From contig WRLC01000005.1 in the NCBI GenBank assembly GCA_009777795.1, positions 1 through 55,590 of the forward strand: a DNA stretch of 55,590 nucleotides, written 5' to 3'. Made by a program: the position numbers and the translations under genes. The stretch comes from Candidatus Saccharimonadota bacterium (GTDB lineage Bacteria; Patescibacteriota; Saccharimonadia; Saccharimonadales; Saccharimonadaceae). The notes beneath the pieces are model-generated. The model ran no database searches. It saw nothing but the letters and a program-made list of their open reading frames with translations, and was not told the DNA's origin. Below are positions 17,421 through 26,064 of this stretch, piece by piece; position 1 is the first letter of the stretch, and every line of letters begins with the position of its first letter.

Positions 17421-18275
17421 ATGACAAATCTCTGGCTTTTCACCGCTTTCGTAATCGGCGCCATTTTCGGCAGCTTCATCTGCTGCCAAGTCCGCCGCGT
17501 CATCGTCCGCGAAAAGCTCCGCGGCTTCAAAAAATTCAAACAAAAACCCTCCCACTGCGAACACTGCAACCGCCGCCTCCACTGGTGGGAAATGATTCCC
17601 GTTCTCTCATGGCTCTTCCTCCGCGGCAAATGCCGCTCCTGCAACGCCACTATCGGCCTCGTTGAGCTCCTCGCCGAGCTCGGCCTCGGCCTCGTCTTCG
17701 CCCTCGCCACCCGCCACTTCATCCCCGAGCTCACCACCGCCATGGCCATCATCCCCCAAATCTTCGCCATCCCCGCCTACTTCCTCTTCCTCACCCTCTC
17801 TTGCGGCCTCTTCGCCATCTTCATTTTCGACTTTCTCACAGGGGAGATGCCGACTCGTCTCTTGACTTTTTGCATCATCTGTGCTATACTGTTCATAGGT
17901 CTGGAGTGGGCCGCGGCGTGGGATGGCGGCACATTCTTCTGGGGTCTACCCCTATTAATGCTCGCCTCCGCCGCCGTCCTCTCCGGCTTCTACTTTGTTC
18001 TCTCCATCACCCCTGCCAGAACCTCCGGTAAAATTGTCGGCGACGGCGACTGGCTGGTCGCGCTCCCCATCGCCATCGTCCTCGCCCACCCCTTGCTCGC
18101 CATCACCAACCTCTTCCTCGCCAACATCATCGGCGCCATCATCGCCACCCCCTTCCTCATCACCAAAAAATGGCGCGCCACCACCCGCATCCCCTTCGCC
18201 CCCCTCCTCATCGTCGCTTTTTTCATCACTTTCTTCGCCCGGCCTTTCATTTTCGAAATGTTTATGCTAATATAA
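17421..18275 (+). CDS. pilD: Prepilin peptidase / N-methyltransferase
   Basis: A 284-residue membrane aspartyl protease. The N-terminal helix GAIFGSFICCQVRRV is followed by a zinc-binding domain with two cysteine pairs (CEHC about residue 48, CRSC about 73) of the methyltransferase part. Catalytic aspartates are in FDFLTGEMP and KIVGDGDW, and the remaining helices fill the C-terminus. It removes the basic leaders of the pilins encoded downstream and at 13.9 kb and methylates the new N-terminal residue. It leads the pseudopilin cluster. The start is set by the TATAAT box 10 nt upstream. Confidence 0.93.
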   Translation: MTNLWLFTAFVIGAIFGSFICCQVRRVIVREKLRGFKKFKQKPSHCEHCNRRLHWWEMIPVLSWLFLRGKCRSCNATIGLVELLAELGLGLVFALATRHFIPELTTAMAIIPQIFAIPAYFLFLTLSCGLFAIFIFDFLTGEMPTRLLTFCIICAILFIGLEWAAAWDGGTFFWGLPLLMLASAAVLSGFYFVLSITPARTSGKIVGDGDWLVALPIAIVLAHPLLAITNLFLANIIGAIIATPFLITKKWRATTRIPFAPLLIVAFFITFFARPFIFEMFMLI

Positions 18276-18276
18276 T
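18271..18276 (+). promoter_or_regulatory. -10 box of the pseudopilin operon
   Basis: TATAAT overlapping the pilD stop codon. Predicted start near 18283, leader of about 14 nt with GTGGGG 4 nt before the ATG at 18297. Confidence 0.5.
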
Positions 18277-18296
18277 ATTATGATACGTGGGGTTTT

Positions 18297-19409
18297 ATGC
18301 GAATAAATCCGGAGGAACTCTCGGAGCCTACGGGCGAGAGCGAGGCGGCGTCCACCCATAACGATGGGCTGGACGACCGCCGTGTCCGACGGATTAATTC
18401 GCATCAAACCCACAAAGGTTTCACAATCATTGAGGTCCTGATGTTTCTCGCTATCACCGGCCTCCTCCTCACCGGCATGCTTGTCGGCACTGGGGCCAAC
18501 CTCGCCCGCGAACGCTACAATGACGGCGTCCGCACCGTCGAGGAGTTTCTTGCCCAACAATTCATGCTCGTCCAAAACCCCGAGCGCGACACCGACGGCA
18601 CCAACAACCGCGCCTGCATCGCCCGCACCAACACCGGCGGCAATCTCGCCATGGACGCCATCAACAGCTCCAACCTTAGCAGCATCAGCCACATCACCAC
18701 CACCGACGATCCCGCCGTCCTCGGCCCACTCGGTATCACCGGCAACTTCCGCGGCCGCTCCGACTGCTTAATTTATGGCCGCCTAATTGAGTTCTGGGTT
18801 GGCACCTCTAGCGACGACTACGCCGACAGCGGCCACTTACAACGTATCAGCGCCACCACCATCGTCGGCCGCGACTTGGAAGATTACGCCATCCGCAATA
18901 ACGACATCGACTACCACAGCGCCCTCCTTTCTTGGAACGACCAGCGCCTCATCTCTGAGGCCCGCATCGGTCGCGCCAACGACACCATCACTTTCGTCCC
19001 CGAGTGGGGGGTCTCGCTCGCTGGCTACACCCGAAGTGGCACCGACGGCATCGTCAGCGACCCCAGCCAACCGCAAGGCGCCATCCTCATCGCCCGCATG
19101 CCAATTTCCGGCTCGGTCCGCACCTTCATCATCACTAGCGGCGACACTCGCAGCATCGACACCCTCGCCATCTGCACCTCCAGCTCCCCTCCTAACGATT
19201 GCATTCAGGCCAACGGCACCTTCCTCTCCCTCGCCGACTCCACCGCCAACCGCTATTTCTGCACCATCCCCGACGGCAGCGGCATCTGGACCCCTACCCT
19301 CAAGATTATCCGTGTTCAACAAAACGTCGGTAATATCTCGGCCGTCTCTGTCCTCCCAACCGATACCGCAGCCGACGACGAAGGGACGCTCATCCAATGT
19401 CGTCAATGA
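18297..19409 (+). CDS. Pilin-like protein with leader lengthened by an inserted element
   Basis: A 370-residue prepilin: cleavage motif HKG|FTIIEVLMFLAITGLLLTGM, then a large globular domain with several cysteines. The leader is 41 residues, against the usual 6-20, because codons 2-35 come from a palindromic element. Removing 18300-18401 (102 bp, 34 codons) between the two ends of the inverted repeat would give ATG directly before CAT, that is MHQTHKG|FTIIE, a normal 7-residue leader. This strongly suggests an in-frame insertion at the second codon. Whether PilD still processes it is unknown. It heads a run of four pilin-like genes likely forming a minor-pilin tip complex. Confidence 0.8.
   Translation: MRINPEELSEPTGESEAASTHNDGLDDRRVRRINSHQTHKGFTIIEVLMFLAITGLLLTGMLVGTGANLARERYNDGVRTVEEFLAQQFMLVQNPERDTDGTNNRACIARTNTGGNLAMDAINSSNLSSISHITTTDDPAVLGPLGITGNFRGRSDCLIYGRLIEFWVGTSSDDYADSGHLQRISATTIVGRDLEDYAIRNNDIDYHSALLSWNDQRLISEARIGRANDTITFVPEWGVSLAGYTRSGTDGIVSDPSQPQGAILIARMPISGSVRTFIITSGDTRSIDTLAICTSSSPPNDCIQANGTFLSLADSTANRYFCTIPDGSGIWTPTLKIIRVQQNVGNISAVSVLPTDTAADDEGTLIQCRQ
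18298..18403. repeat. Palindromic element A in a pilin leader
   Basis: Terminal inverted repeats TGCGAATAAATCCG (18298-18311) and CGGATTAATTCGCA (18390-18403) match at 13 of 14 positions. Inside are two stem-loops: CTCTCG...CGAGAG around GAGCCTACGGG, and GGCGGCGTCCACCC paired with GGGCTGGACGACCGCC. Core sequences CGGAGCCT, GGGCGAGA and GTGTCCGA are shared with elements B and C. Confidence 0.8.
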
Positions 19410-20107
19410 AACGCGGCGACACCATCGTCGAGGTTTTATTTGCTGTCGCTATTTTCGGCGCCGTCGCCATGGTTGCCATCCAGATGATGACCCGCGGTAC
19501 CGTCGTCGCCCAAGCCGCCGTCGAGGCCCAACAAGCCCGCAACGAAATGGACGCCCAAGTCGCCGCCATCAAATTCATCCACGACGGCTTCCTTGCCGAA
19601 CGCGAATACCATAACAGCGCCGGCACCACTCCGCCCTCCCGCCAATTCGAGAATCTCTGGAATCGCCTCGTCAGCTCCGCCCGCACCACCGCCCCGCCCT
19701 ATCGCGATGACGACACCTGCGAGGACGTCATGACCAACAACACCGCCCCTTTCTACGCCAGCCAAGCCTTTATCATCAACACCCGCGCCCTGCGTCCCCA
19801 AGGCGCGCCCGGCTATGACCCAAACAACATCGTCAAACGCGGCGTCGGAGTCTTCGATGTCGCCCCTATCTATCCTCGCATCCTCTACGTCGGCGCCGAT
19901 GCCGCCCTCACCGAAAACGCCATTTTCGACACCTTCCACCGCTCTCAGGGCCTCCAAGTTTTCGCCGTCGAGAGCAGCCGCCGCATCAACAACCAGCCCG
20001 AATATTACGATTTTCACGTCCGCGCCTGCTGGCGCCCAGCCGGCCAACACCGCGACAGCAAACTCTCTACCACCACCCGCACACTTAACCCAAGGGTCAT
20101 CGAATGA
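19406..20107 (+). CDS. Pilin-like protein (PilV-type minor pilin candidate)
   Basis: About 233 residues: leader MKRG cleaved before DTIVEVLFAVAIFGAVAMV, with Glu at mature position 5. An upstream ATG at 19397 adds three residues (MSS). I prefer 19406 because its ATGA overlaps the stop of the preceding gene, as at other junctions here. The polar helix (QQARNEMDAQVAAIKFIHD) and a globular part follow. In minor-pilin operons such proteins prime pilus assembly at the tip; that role is inferred from position and the shared N-terminus. Confidence 0.78.
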   Translation: MKRGDTIVEVLFAVAIFGAVAMVAIQMMTRGTVVAQAAVEAQQARNEMDAQVAAIKFIHDGFLAEREYHNSAGTTPPSRQFENLWNRLVSSARTTAPPYRDDDTCEDVMTNNTAPFYASQAFIINTRALRPQGAPGYDPNNIVKRGVGVFDVAPIYPRILYVGADAALTENAIFDTFHRSQGLQVFAVESSRRINNQPEYYDFHVRACWRPAGQHRDSKLSTTTRTLNPRVIE

Positions 20108-20886
20108 TTAAGCGCCGCGGCTTCACTATCCTTGAACTGCTGTTCGCCATGACCTTCACTGCCATCTTGGTCGTCTCGATTACCGTCCTCGTCATGAACA
20201 TCCAAGGCATTTATCGCCGCGGCCTCGCTCTGCGCCAAGTCAATGCCACCAGCCGCTCCGTCGTTGACGATATCACTCGCGCTATCGCCAGCGCTCCGGC
20301 CGTTTCCGACACCGCCTATGCCATCGATTTCATCAACGGCACAAGCACTGAAGGTGGCGTCTTCTGCACCGGCTTTTATTCCTATGTCTGGAAACAAGCC
20401 GACTTCCTCTGGCAGCCCGGCAGTGCCACCGGCGGCGGCGCTGTCTCCGTCAACGGCGATAAGGACTACCGCCTCCTCAAAGTCCGCGATGTCGGCCGCA
20501 CCCTCTGCCGCCCCGCCGCCCTCGGCCTCTCCTCCTGCCCGACACTCGGCGGCACCGATCGCTTGCGCTGCCCTGTCAGCGGCACTCACAACCTCACCGC
20601 CGCCTCGTCCGAACCTCCCGTCGAGTTAATCTCCAGCGGTGGCCTCGAAATCGCCCTCTTTAGCTTCGACATCTTCCAGCCTGCCGTCTCCAGCATCACC
20701 GGCCAAGTCTTCTATTCTGGCTCGTTCATCCTCGGCACCCCCCGCGGTGCCAACATCCAAGGCGGCCTCGTCAGTACCGAAGTCTGTCAACCGCCCGGCG
20801 AGGCCGACATCTTTGACTTCCAGTATTGTTCCATTAACAAATTTAATTTTGCCGCCAGTAGTATTGGCAGCATCGGGGAAGGATGA
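20104..20886 (+). CDS. Pilin-like protein (PilW-type minor pilin candidate)
   Basis: A 260-residue prepilin with leader MIKRRG before FTILELLFAMTFTAILVVS, with Glu5 conserved. A long polar helix (YRRGLALRQVNATSRSVVDDITRAI) matches PilW/GspJ-type subunits. The globular region holds several cysteines. ATGA overlap with the previous gene. The downstream gene has its own -10 box inside the gap, so the operon may be read in two ways. Confidence 0.78.
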   Translation: MIKRRGFTILELLFAMTFTAILVVSITVLVMNIQGIYRRGLALRQVNATSRSVVDDITRAIASAPAVSDTAYAIDFINGTSTEGGVFCTGFYSYVWKQADFLWQPGSATGGGAVSVNGDKDYRLLKVRDVGRTLCRPAALGLSSCPTLGGTDRLRCPVSGTHNLTAASSEPPVELISSGGLEIALFSFDIFQPAVSSITGQVFYSGSFILGTPRGANIQGGLVSTEVCQPPGEADIFDFQYCSINKFNFAASSIGSIGEG

Positions 20887-20892
20887 TATAAT
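20887..20892 (+). promoter_or_regulatory. -10 box of the leaderless PilX-like gene
   Basis: TATAAT, ATGCTT, then the ATG at 20899 (6-nt gap). It overlaps the stop codon of the preceding gene, which ends at 20886, by adjacency only. Confidence 0.6.
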
Positions 20893-20898
20893 ATGCTT

Positions 20899-22194
20899 AT
20901 GAAAAGATTTAGCCCAAAAACCAAACGCGGCGCCGTCTCTCTCTACATTGTTATTTTCGCCACCTTGCTCATTACAGTCATCGCCCTCGGCTTCACGCGT
21001 ATCATGATGAACGAACGCCGCCAAGTCTCCGACACCGACCTCAGCCAAACCGCCTACGACAGCGCCATGGCTGGCGTCGAGGACGCCAAACTCGCCGTCC
21101 TGCGTTATAACGAGTGCCTCAGCACCGACAGCATCTACCCCAGCGGCAGTACCACCCGCACCTGCGCCGACATCATTTCCGTCATGCGCACCGGCCAACC
21201 TGCCGCCGGCAGCCTTGACCCTTGCGACGGCGTCCCCTACGTTCTCGGCCGCAATTTCACCACCGAGACCCCAATCGACGAAGGCGGCTTCAGCGGCGAC
21301 GCTACCCACGCCCAAACCGACCAAGCCTACACTTGCGTCCGCGTCCGCGACGACACCATTGACTTCCTCAGCACCCTCGACGCCCAAACTCGCTCCCGCA
21401 TCATCCCACTTCGCACCGGCGGCCGGGCTTTCAACCAGATCAGGATTTCTTGGAGCCGCTCCCGCAATAACGTCTCCACCACCGGGCTTGGCTCCGCCGC
21501 CCTTTTGGGCAACCCGCCCGTCATCTTCCAAACCAATTGGCCCAGCAACGCTCCGCCTGTCCTCTCCGCCAGCCTCATCCAGTCTGGCTCCAGCTTCACT
21601 CTCTCGCAGTTCGAAACTTTCAGCGGCTCCAGCACCAACCGCGCCAACATGATTTTGGTTCCCGTCAGCTCCGGCGGCGTCAACCCGATTAGCGCCTCCG
21701 CGACACCCAGCTCAACCACTCCCGGCGGCGTCGTCCAGACCAACGACCAAATAACCAACAGCCCCTTCCCCATCAACTGCACCGCACCAGCCGGCGGCGA
21801 CTATGCTTGCTCCGTTGTTATCAACCTGCCCGACCCTATCGGCGGCAGCCGCACCAACATGCATGACGGCACCTCGTTCCTCATCCTCGAAAGCATCTTC
21901 CCCCTCGACGACGCTCATGACTTCCAAGTCCGCGTCGAGCAAAACGGCAACATCATCCCGCTCGTTGGCGTCCAAGTCGCCGTCGACAGCACCGGCCGCA
22001 ACTCCGATATGCTCCGCCGCATCGAGGGCCGCATCGAAGTTGTCGACACCGCCTACCCTTACCCAGAATGGACCGTCCAGCTGGGCGGCGAAAACAACGC
22101 CTCATTCTGCAAAAACTTCATCGTCACCGTCAATAACTGGATTACCAACCATAACGTCTACAATTATACCCGCTGCACCACCAGTTCACTCTAA
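20899..22194 (+). CDS. PilX-like pilus assembly protein
   Basis: About 431 residues. Basic start MKRFSPKTKRG followed by AVSLYIVIFATLLITVIALGF, without Glu5. This is the N-terminus typical of PilX/GspK-type subunits, which cap the pseudopilus tip. After the helix, SQTAYDSAMAGVEDAKLAVLRYNE is the usual PilX helix. The large C-terminal part is rich in Ser, Thr and Gly and probably exposed. I chose the ATG at 20899 rather than 20893 because of the 6-nt spacing to TATAAT. The 3' end overlaps tsaE on the other strand inside a diverged copy of the 15-bp palindrome. Confidence 0.75.
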   Translation: MKRFSPKTKRGAVSLYIVIFATLLITVIALGFTRIMMNERRQVSDTDLSQTAYDSAMAGVEDAKLAVLRYNECLSTDSIYPSGSTTRTCADIISVMRTGQPAAGSLDPCDGVPYVLGRNFTTETPIDEGGFSGDATHAQTDQAYTCVRVRDDTIDFLSTLDAQTRSRIIPLRTGGRAFNQIRISWSRSRNNVSTTGLGSAALLGNPPVIFQTNWPSNAPPVLSASLIQSGSSFTLSQFETFSGSSTNRANMILVPVSSGGVNPISASATPSSTTPGGVVQTNDQITNSPFPINCTAPAGGDYACSVVINLPDPIGGSRTNMHDGTSFLILESIFPLDDAHDFQVRVEQNGNIIPLVGVQVAVDSTGRNSDMLRRIEGRIEVVDTAYPYPEWTVQLGGENNASFCKNFIVTVNNWITNHNVYNYTRCTTSSL

Positions 22195-22200
22195 GAGTAA
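22186..22200. repeat. 15-bp palindrome copy (13/15) at convergent stops
   Basis: TCACTCTAAGAGTAA spans the stop codons of both the PilX-like gene and tsaE, the only copy not wholly inside a gene. Confidence 0.45.
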
Positions 22201-22623
22201 AACCCGTTTCTCATCTGTTAACTTTTCAATTTTCATGATTTTTGCGTTTTTTACCAATTCCCCCAAAATCCCGCCCCATTCAATCAAAATCAAATTATTT
22301 TCCTCACGCATCAACTCTTCCAACTCATTTCCCATCACCCCCAAGTCCTCCAATCGATAAAAATCGAAGTGGTGTAAGCTCCCCGACCCCGAGCTGTAAT
22401 TGTATTCTTTATGTACTGTAAAAGTCGGGCTCGTAACCGGCTCCTTGATGCCGAGCCCCCGCGCCATCCCGCGCGCCAAAGTCGTCTTCCCCGCGCCCAA
22501 ATCTCCCACCAACTGCACCACCACCGTCTCGCCCCGCTCCCGCCCCTCGGCCAAAAACTGCCCCACCAACTCCGCCCCCAACGCTTCCATTTCCTCTGCC
22601 GACTCTACAATAATTTCTCGCAT
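22186..22623 (-). CDS. tsaE: tRNA threonylcarbamoyladenosine biosynthesis ATPase TsaE
   Basis: A 145-residue P-loop ATPase of normal length. Walker A is GDLGAGKTTLARGMARGLG, followed by the family block SPTFTVHKEY, then HHFDFYRLED and ILIEWG. It works with TsaB, TsaC and TsaD to make t6A37 on tRNAs that read ANN codons. The gene is upstream-adjacent to comEC, with its -10 box (TAGAAT) lying inside the comEC 3' end. It is convergent with the PilX-like gene, overlapping by 9 bp. Confidence 0.92.
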   Translation of the reverse strand: MREIIVESAEEMEALGAELVGQFLAEGRERGETVVVQLVGDLGAGKTTLARGMARGLGIKEPVTSPTFTVHKEYNYSSGSGSLHHFDFYRLEDLGVMGNELEELMREENNLILIEWGGILGELVKNAKIMKIEKLTDEKRVLLLE

Positions 22624-22627
22624 AACT

Positions 22628-23938
22628 TTATTCTATTATATTTACTTCCAAAAGCCTAGTTCGCGTGCCAAATTTCATCGCCAGCCAAATCACCAAAATC
22701 ACCGCATAGGCCAGCGCCATCTGCCAGCCCGCCCAGCTCACCTCCACAATCGCAAACTCCATCTCGCCAAAAAACTCCATCACCGCAATGTGATACCGCA
22801 GCACCCAAGTCGCCAAAACCCCAGCCAACATCGCCAGCGGCGGCAAAAATGCCAGCCCTCCCGCCATAAAACTCAGCAGCATAGCCAGAGGTATCGTCGG
22901 CAAAATCAACAGATTCGCCACCAGCGACAGCAGCGAGAAATAACCAAAATGATATAGCAAAATCGGTAGTGTCAAAATCGTCGCGCCTAACGTCTCAATC
23001 GCAATTTGTGGCAATGTTTTTGCTTTCTCCTCGCCGTAGAAGAATCGCGTCAGCACCGGCGCAAACAACAGCACTCCGCCAAACGCCGCAAACGACAATT
23101 GCCAACCCACATCCAAAATAAAGCTCGGGTCAATAATCAATGTCGTCGCTGCCGCTAGCAAAATCAGCCGCACCGGGTGCACCGGCCGGCCAAAATACCA
23201 AGCCAAAAGCGCCAAAACCGACACCAAACCCGCCCTCACCAAACTCGGCGCAAAACCAATCATCCCCACCATCATCCCCACCGCCAAAAGCGCCACCACC
23301 AACGCCCGCCACCGCGATTTGCCAAACAATCGCCGCATCATCCGCGTGATAATCGTCAAATTCGCGCCGCTCGCCACCACAATATGCGTCAAACCCGTAA
23401 TCGCTAGCACGTTCAGCAGCGCCGCCGGCAACGCCCGCTTCTGCCCCAACAAATATCCCAGAGCCAACGCCGATTCCGGCTCCGGAATATGCCGTTCCAG
23501 CAAATTACTAAACCAATTCCTTATTTCGAGCAACCTATCCGGCGGATTACTCTTCGAGTAAGATACCACTTCACCCCTATAAATCGACCCCGCAAATGCA
23601 CCAAACCCCGCATTTAGCTTTCCCCGCAAAACTATCGTATCTCCCCGCTCCAAAACCCCATCTATCTCCCGCACCCGCAAAGTTGCAAAGACATTCACCC
23701 TGCCATCCGTCTTAAAACGAATTTTATATAAATTATCCGCCGTCCGATCCGGGTCGTCATACAACTTGCCGCCCACTACCACTTCCTGCCCAACCAAACT
23801 CTCCAGCTCCGCTTGCTTGGCGCTCGGCACCATCACCCGCAGGCCTGCAACCACAATCAACAATCCCAAAAACAAATTGGCCGGAACGAAGAAAAATTTA
23901 CTTCGCGTATTCGATAGCGCGGGTTTCACGCACCACAT
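22628..23938 (-). CDS. comEC: ComEC/Rec2-type DNA uptake channel, short form
   Basis: A 436-residue membrane protein holding the N-terminal OB-like region (VVGGKLYDDPD, DTIVLRGKL) and the competence domain with AITGLTHIVVASGANLTIITRMM, the hallmark block. About eight to ten helices follow. The C-terminal metallo-beta-lactamase-like nuclease domain of full ComEC (about 750 residues) is absent. Incoming-strand degradation, if it occurs, must be done by another protein. The start lies 41 bp inside the end of rny, so the two are probably cotranscribed. With the pilus genes it makes natural transformation plausible. Contains a near copy of the 15-bp palindrome. Confidence 0.88.
   Translation of the reverse strand: MWCVKPALSNTRSKFFFVPANLFLGLLIVVAGLRVMVPSAKQAELESLVGQEVVVGGKLYDDPDRTADNLYKIRFKTDGRVNVFATLRVREIDGVLERGDTIVLRGKLNAGFGAFAGSIYRGEVVSYSKSNPPDRLLEIRNWFSNLLERHIPEPESALALGYLLGQKRALPAALLNVLAITGLTHIVVASGANLTIITRMMRRLFGKSRWRALVVALLAVGMMVGMIGFAPSLVRAGLVSVLALLAWYFGRPVHPVRLILLAAATTLIIDPSFILDVGWQLSFAAFGGVLLFAPVLTRFFYGEEKAKTLPQIAIETLGATILTLPILLYHFGYFSLLSLVANLLILPTIPLAMLLSFMAGGLAFLPPLAMLAGVLATWVLRYHIAVMEFFGEMEFAIVEVSWAGWQMALAYAVILVIWLAMKFGTRTRLLEVNIIE
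22630..22635 (-). promoter_or_regulatory. -10 box of tsaE
   Basis: TAGAAT on the minus strand, AAAGTT, then ATG at 22623: a 6-nt gap. It lies within the end of comEC. A TATAAT a few bases further upstream is an alternative. Confidence 0.5.
23547..23561. repeat. 15-bp palindrome copy (14/15) in comEC
   Basis: TTACTCTTCGAGTAA with perfect 6-bp arms and a changed centre; encodes YSKSN on the minus strand. Confidence 0.65.
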
Positions 23939-25406
23939 TCACCTTAATCACACCCGGATACGACATCGTACTCTCAATTTTGTCTGCAATATCACGCGCC
24001 AACTTAAAGGCCGTCAAATCGTCAATCTGCTTCGGCTCGACAATCACCCGCACCTCGCGGCCCGCCTGCAAAGCATACGCCTTCTCGATCCCGTCAAACG
24101 ACAGCGCCACATTTTCCAACTCCTTCATCCGCTCGGCGAAGTTTTCCGCGCTAATATTTCGCGCGCCCGGCCGTGCCGCACTAATCGCGTCGACAATCTT
24201 CACAATCACCGCCTCAACCGTCGTCGGCTCAATGTCCTCGTGGTGCGCCTCCATCGCGTGCACAATCGGCTCACTAATTCCATATTTCCGCGCAATCTCC
24301 GCTCCAATTTCCGTGTGCTTACCCTCAATTTTATGCGTTATCGCCTTACCAATGTCATGTAGCAGCGTCGCCGTTTTCGTAATTCGCACGTCTGCCCCAA
24401 CTTCCTCCGCAATCATCCCAGCGATATGCGCCATCTCCACCGAGTGCAACAACACGTTCTGTCCGTACGAAGTTCGAAACTTCAACTCACCCAAAATATG
24501 CAGAATATCATGTGGCAACCCAGTCACGCCCACTTCCCGGGCCGCATCCTCGCCCGCCCGCGTCGCCTCTTTGTCAACTTGCTTTGTCGCTTTCTCCACC
24601 GCGTTCTCAATCGAGCTCGGATTAATTCGCCCGTCTTTCAACAACAGTTCCAAGGTCAACCGCGCAACTTGACGTCGCACTGGGTCGAATGAACTGAGCA
24701 CCACCATACCCGGTGTGTCATCGACCAAGAAGTCCACGCCCGTCGCCGCCTGCAAAGCATGTACGTTGCGCCCCTCTTTACCGATAATTCGCCCCTTCAT
24801 CTCGTCATCGATTTTCACCGCCGTCACCGTCCTGTCTGCCGTCACCTCACTACTCATCCGCTCCATCGCTGCCACCAAAATCGCCGCCGAAGACTCCTCT
24901 GCCTCGCGCCCAACTGCCTCTTGCTCTTTCTTAATTAATCCCACCAAATCTTCCTTCACGTCGCGCTCCGTCATCTGGAATAATTTCTCTTTTGCATCCG
25001 TCTTCGACAGCCCGGCAATCTTCTCCAACTTTTCTTGTTGTTTTACTCGCAGCTCTTTAATCTCGCCCTTCAGCCCGTCCAATTCCTTCGCGTCTTTTTC
25101 CAACTTCTCACCCTTTTTGTCCAGCTGCTCCAGCTTCTTATCCAAGTTCTCTTCTCGCTCCAGCAAGCGCGCCTCGGTCTTTTTCAAGTCCTTGCGGTGC
25201 TCGTCTTCATCTCGCTTTGCCGCGCTTTTAATCTCCAACGCATTCTTCTGGGCGTCCAAAATCAGCTTCTCTGCCTCTTTTTTCGCCTTGCCGACTAACG
25301 CATCGGCCTTCTCGGTTGCGTTCTTCTCGCGGCTTTTGTTGTAGATAACCATCCCGCCCGCGCCAAAAGCCAAGCCCGCGACTCCTACTAATAATTCTAT
25401 AAACAT
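23898..25406 (-). CDS. rny: Ribonuclease Y
   Basis: A 502-residue membrane-anchored endoribonuclease. N-terminal helix (ELLVGVAGLAFGAGGMVIYN), a long charged coiled coil (residues about 25-190), a KH domain (MKGRIIGKEGRNVHALQAAT) and an HD domain with TATLLHDIGKAI. This is the full RNase Y architecture at normal length. It starts mRNA decay at the membrane. The ATG has GGAGTGAG before it, so it is SD-initiated. It follows tRNA-Gly by 34 bp on the same strand and runs into comEC. Confidence 0.96.
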   Translation of the reverse strand: MFIELLVGVAGLAFGAGGMVIYNKSREKNATEKADALVGKAKKEAEKLILDAQKNALEIKSAAKRDEDEHRKDLKKTEARLLEREENLDKKLEQLDKKGEKLEKDAKELDGLKGEIKELRVKQQEKLEKIAGLSKTDAKEKLFQMTERDVKEDLVGLIKKEQEAVGREAEESSAAILVAAMERMSSEVTADRTVTAVKIDDEMKGRIIGKEGRNVHALQAATGVDFLVDDTPGMVVLSSFDPVRRQVARLTLELLLKDGRINPSSIENAVEKATKQVDKEATRAGEDAAREVGVTGLPHDILHILGELKFRTSYGQNVLLHSVEMAHIAGMIAEEVGADVRITKTATLLHDIGKAITHKIEGKHTEIGAEIARKYGISEPIVHAMEAHHEDIEPTTVEAVIVKIVDAISAARPGARNISAENFAERMKELENVALSFDGIEKAYALQAGREVRVIVEPKQIDDLTAFKLARDIADKIESTMSYPGVIKVNVVRETRAIEYAK

Positions 25407-25440
25407 CTCACTCCATTCTTTTATAAAAAACTTAATTATG

Positions 25441-25515
25441 TGGTGCGGGCGAGGGGAATTGAACTCCTATCTTGAGTTTGGAAAACTCACATAATAACCA
25501 TTATACTACACCCGC
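25441..25515 (-). tRNA. tRNA-Gly(TCC)
   Basis: A 75-nt cloverleaf with encoded CCA (25441-25443). Acceptor GCGGGTG pairs with CGCCCGC (one G-T pair), anticodon stem TGAGT/ACTCA with loop TTTCCAA gives anticodon TCC, and the T arm contains GTTCAATTC. A -10-like TATTAT (25523-25528) lies 7 nt upstream of the 5' end. Confidence 0.95.
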
Positions 25516-25533
25516 GACCCATATAATATATCA

Positions 25534-26034
25534 CTAACGCTGGAAATTTTCAAGGGCTGTTTCATAAGCCACAAGTTCTTCTGGTCTAAACCAGTGCAAG
25601 ATTTCTTGTTTCGCATCATTCTCATCGCCACTAGCGTGAATCAAATTCGGAATCGCTTTCCGCTTCGAATTAGCATAGCCAAAACTGACATGCGCATAGT
25701 CGCCTCGCACCGTACCCATGTCCGCCGCCTTTGGTTCCGTACTGCCGACAATTTTCCGTACCGCACTAATCGCTTCCACCCCCTCCAGCACAAACGCAAT
25801 CACCGGTCCCGTCACCATATATTTCAAATTATCGTCAAAAGCCTCCTGCCCTCGCCGCGAAATCATCTTCCCAATCGTCTCATAATGCGTCAACAAATGC
25901 TCCTGCGTCGGCAACACCATTTTGCTCCCCACAATCTTCAACCCCACTCGCTCAAACCGGCTCAAGATTTCCCCCACGATTCCCCGCTGCACCGCGTCCG
26001 GCTTCATTACTACCAGTGTCCGTTCCAATTCCAT
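25534..26034 (-). CDS. ndk: Nucleoside diphosphate kinase
   Basis: A 166-residue NDK. VVMKPDAVQRGIVGEILSRFE at the start, GPVIAFVLEGVEAI in the middle, and the active-site block NLIHASGDENDAKQEI, where His is the phosphate carrier. The usual motif is NxxHGSDS; here it reads NLIHASGD, a mild change. It is some 15-25 residues longer than standard bacterial NDK, with the extra length before the active site and at the C-terminus. It transfers gamma-phosphate between nucleoside triphosphates, important in a salvage-dependent cell. AAGGAG precedes the ATG. Confidence 0.95.
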   Translation of the reverse strand: MELERTLVVMKPDAVQRGIVGEILSRFERVGLKIVGSKMVLPTQEHLLTHYETIGKMISRRGQEAFDDNLKYMVTGPVIAFVLEGVEAISAVRKIVGSTEPKAADMGTVRGDYAHVSFGYANSKRKAIPNLIHASGDENDAKQEILHWFRPEELVAYETALENFQR

Positions 26035-26052
26035 AGATTTCTCCTTTTTGCT

Positions 26053-26058
26053 ATTATA
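26053..26058 (-). promoter_or_regulatory. -10 box of ndk
   Basis: TATAAT on the minus strand about 18 nt before the ATG at 26034; the short leader carries AAGGAG. One of the few SD-type promoters of the region. Confidence 0.55.
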
Positions 26059-26064
26059 TCACTT

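Noticed and set aside
17861-17890. TTGACT...TATACT promoter-like sequence inside pilD.
   Set aside because: It lies mid-gene in a conserved frame with no start at a suitable distance.
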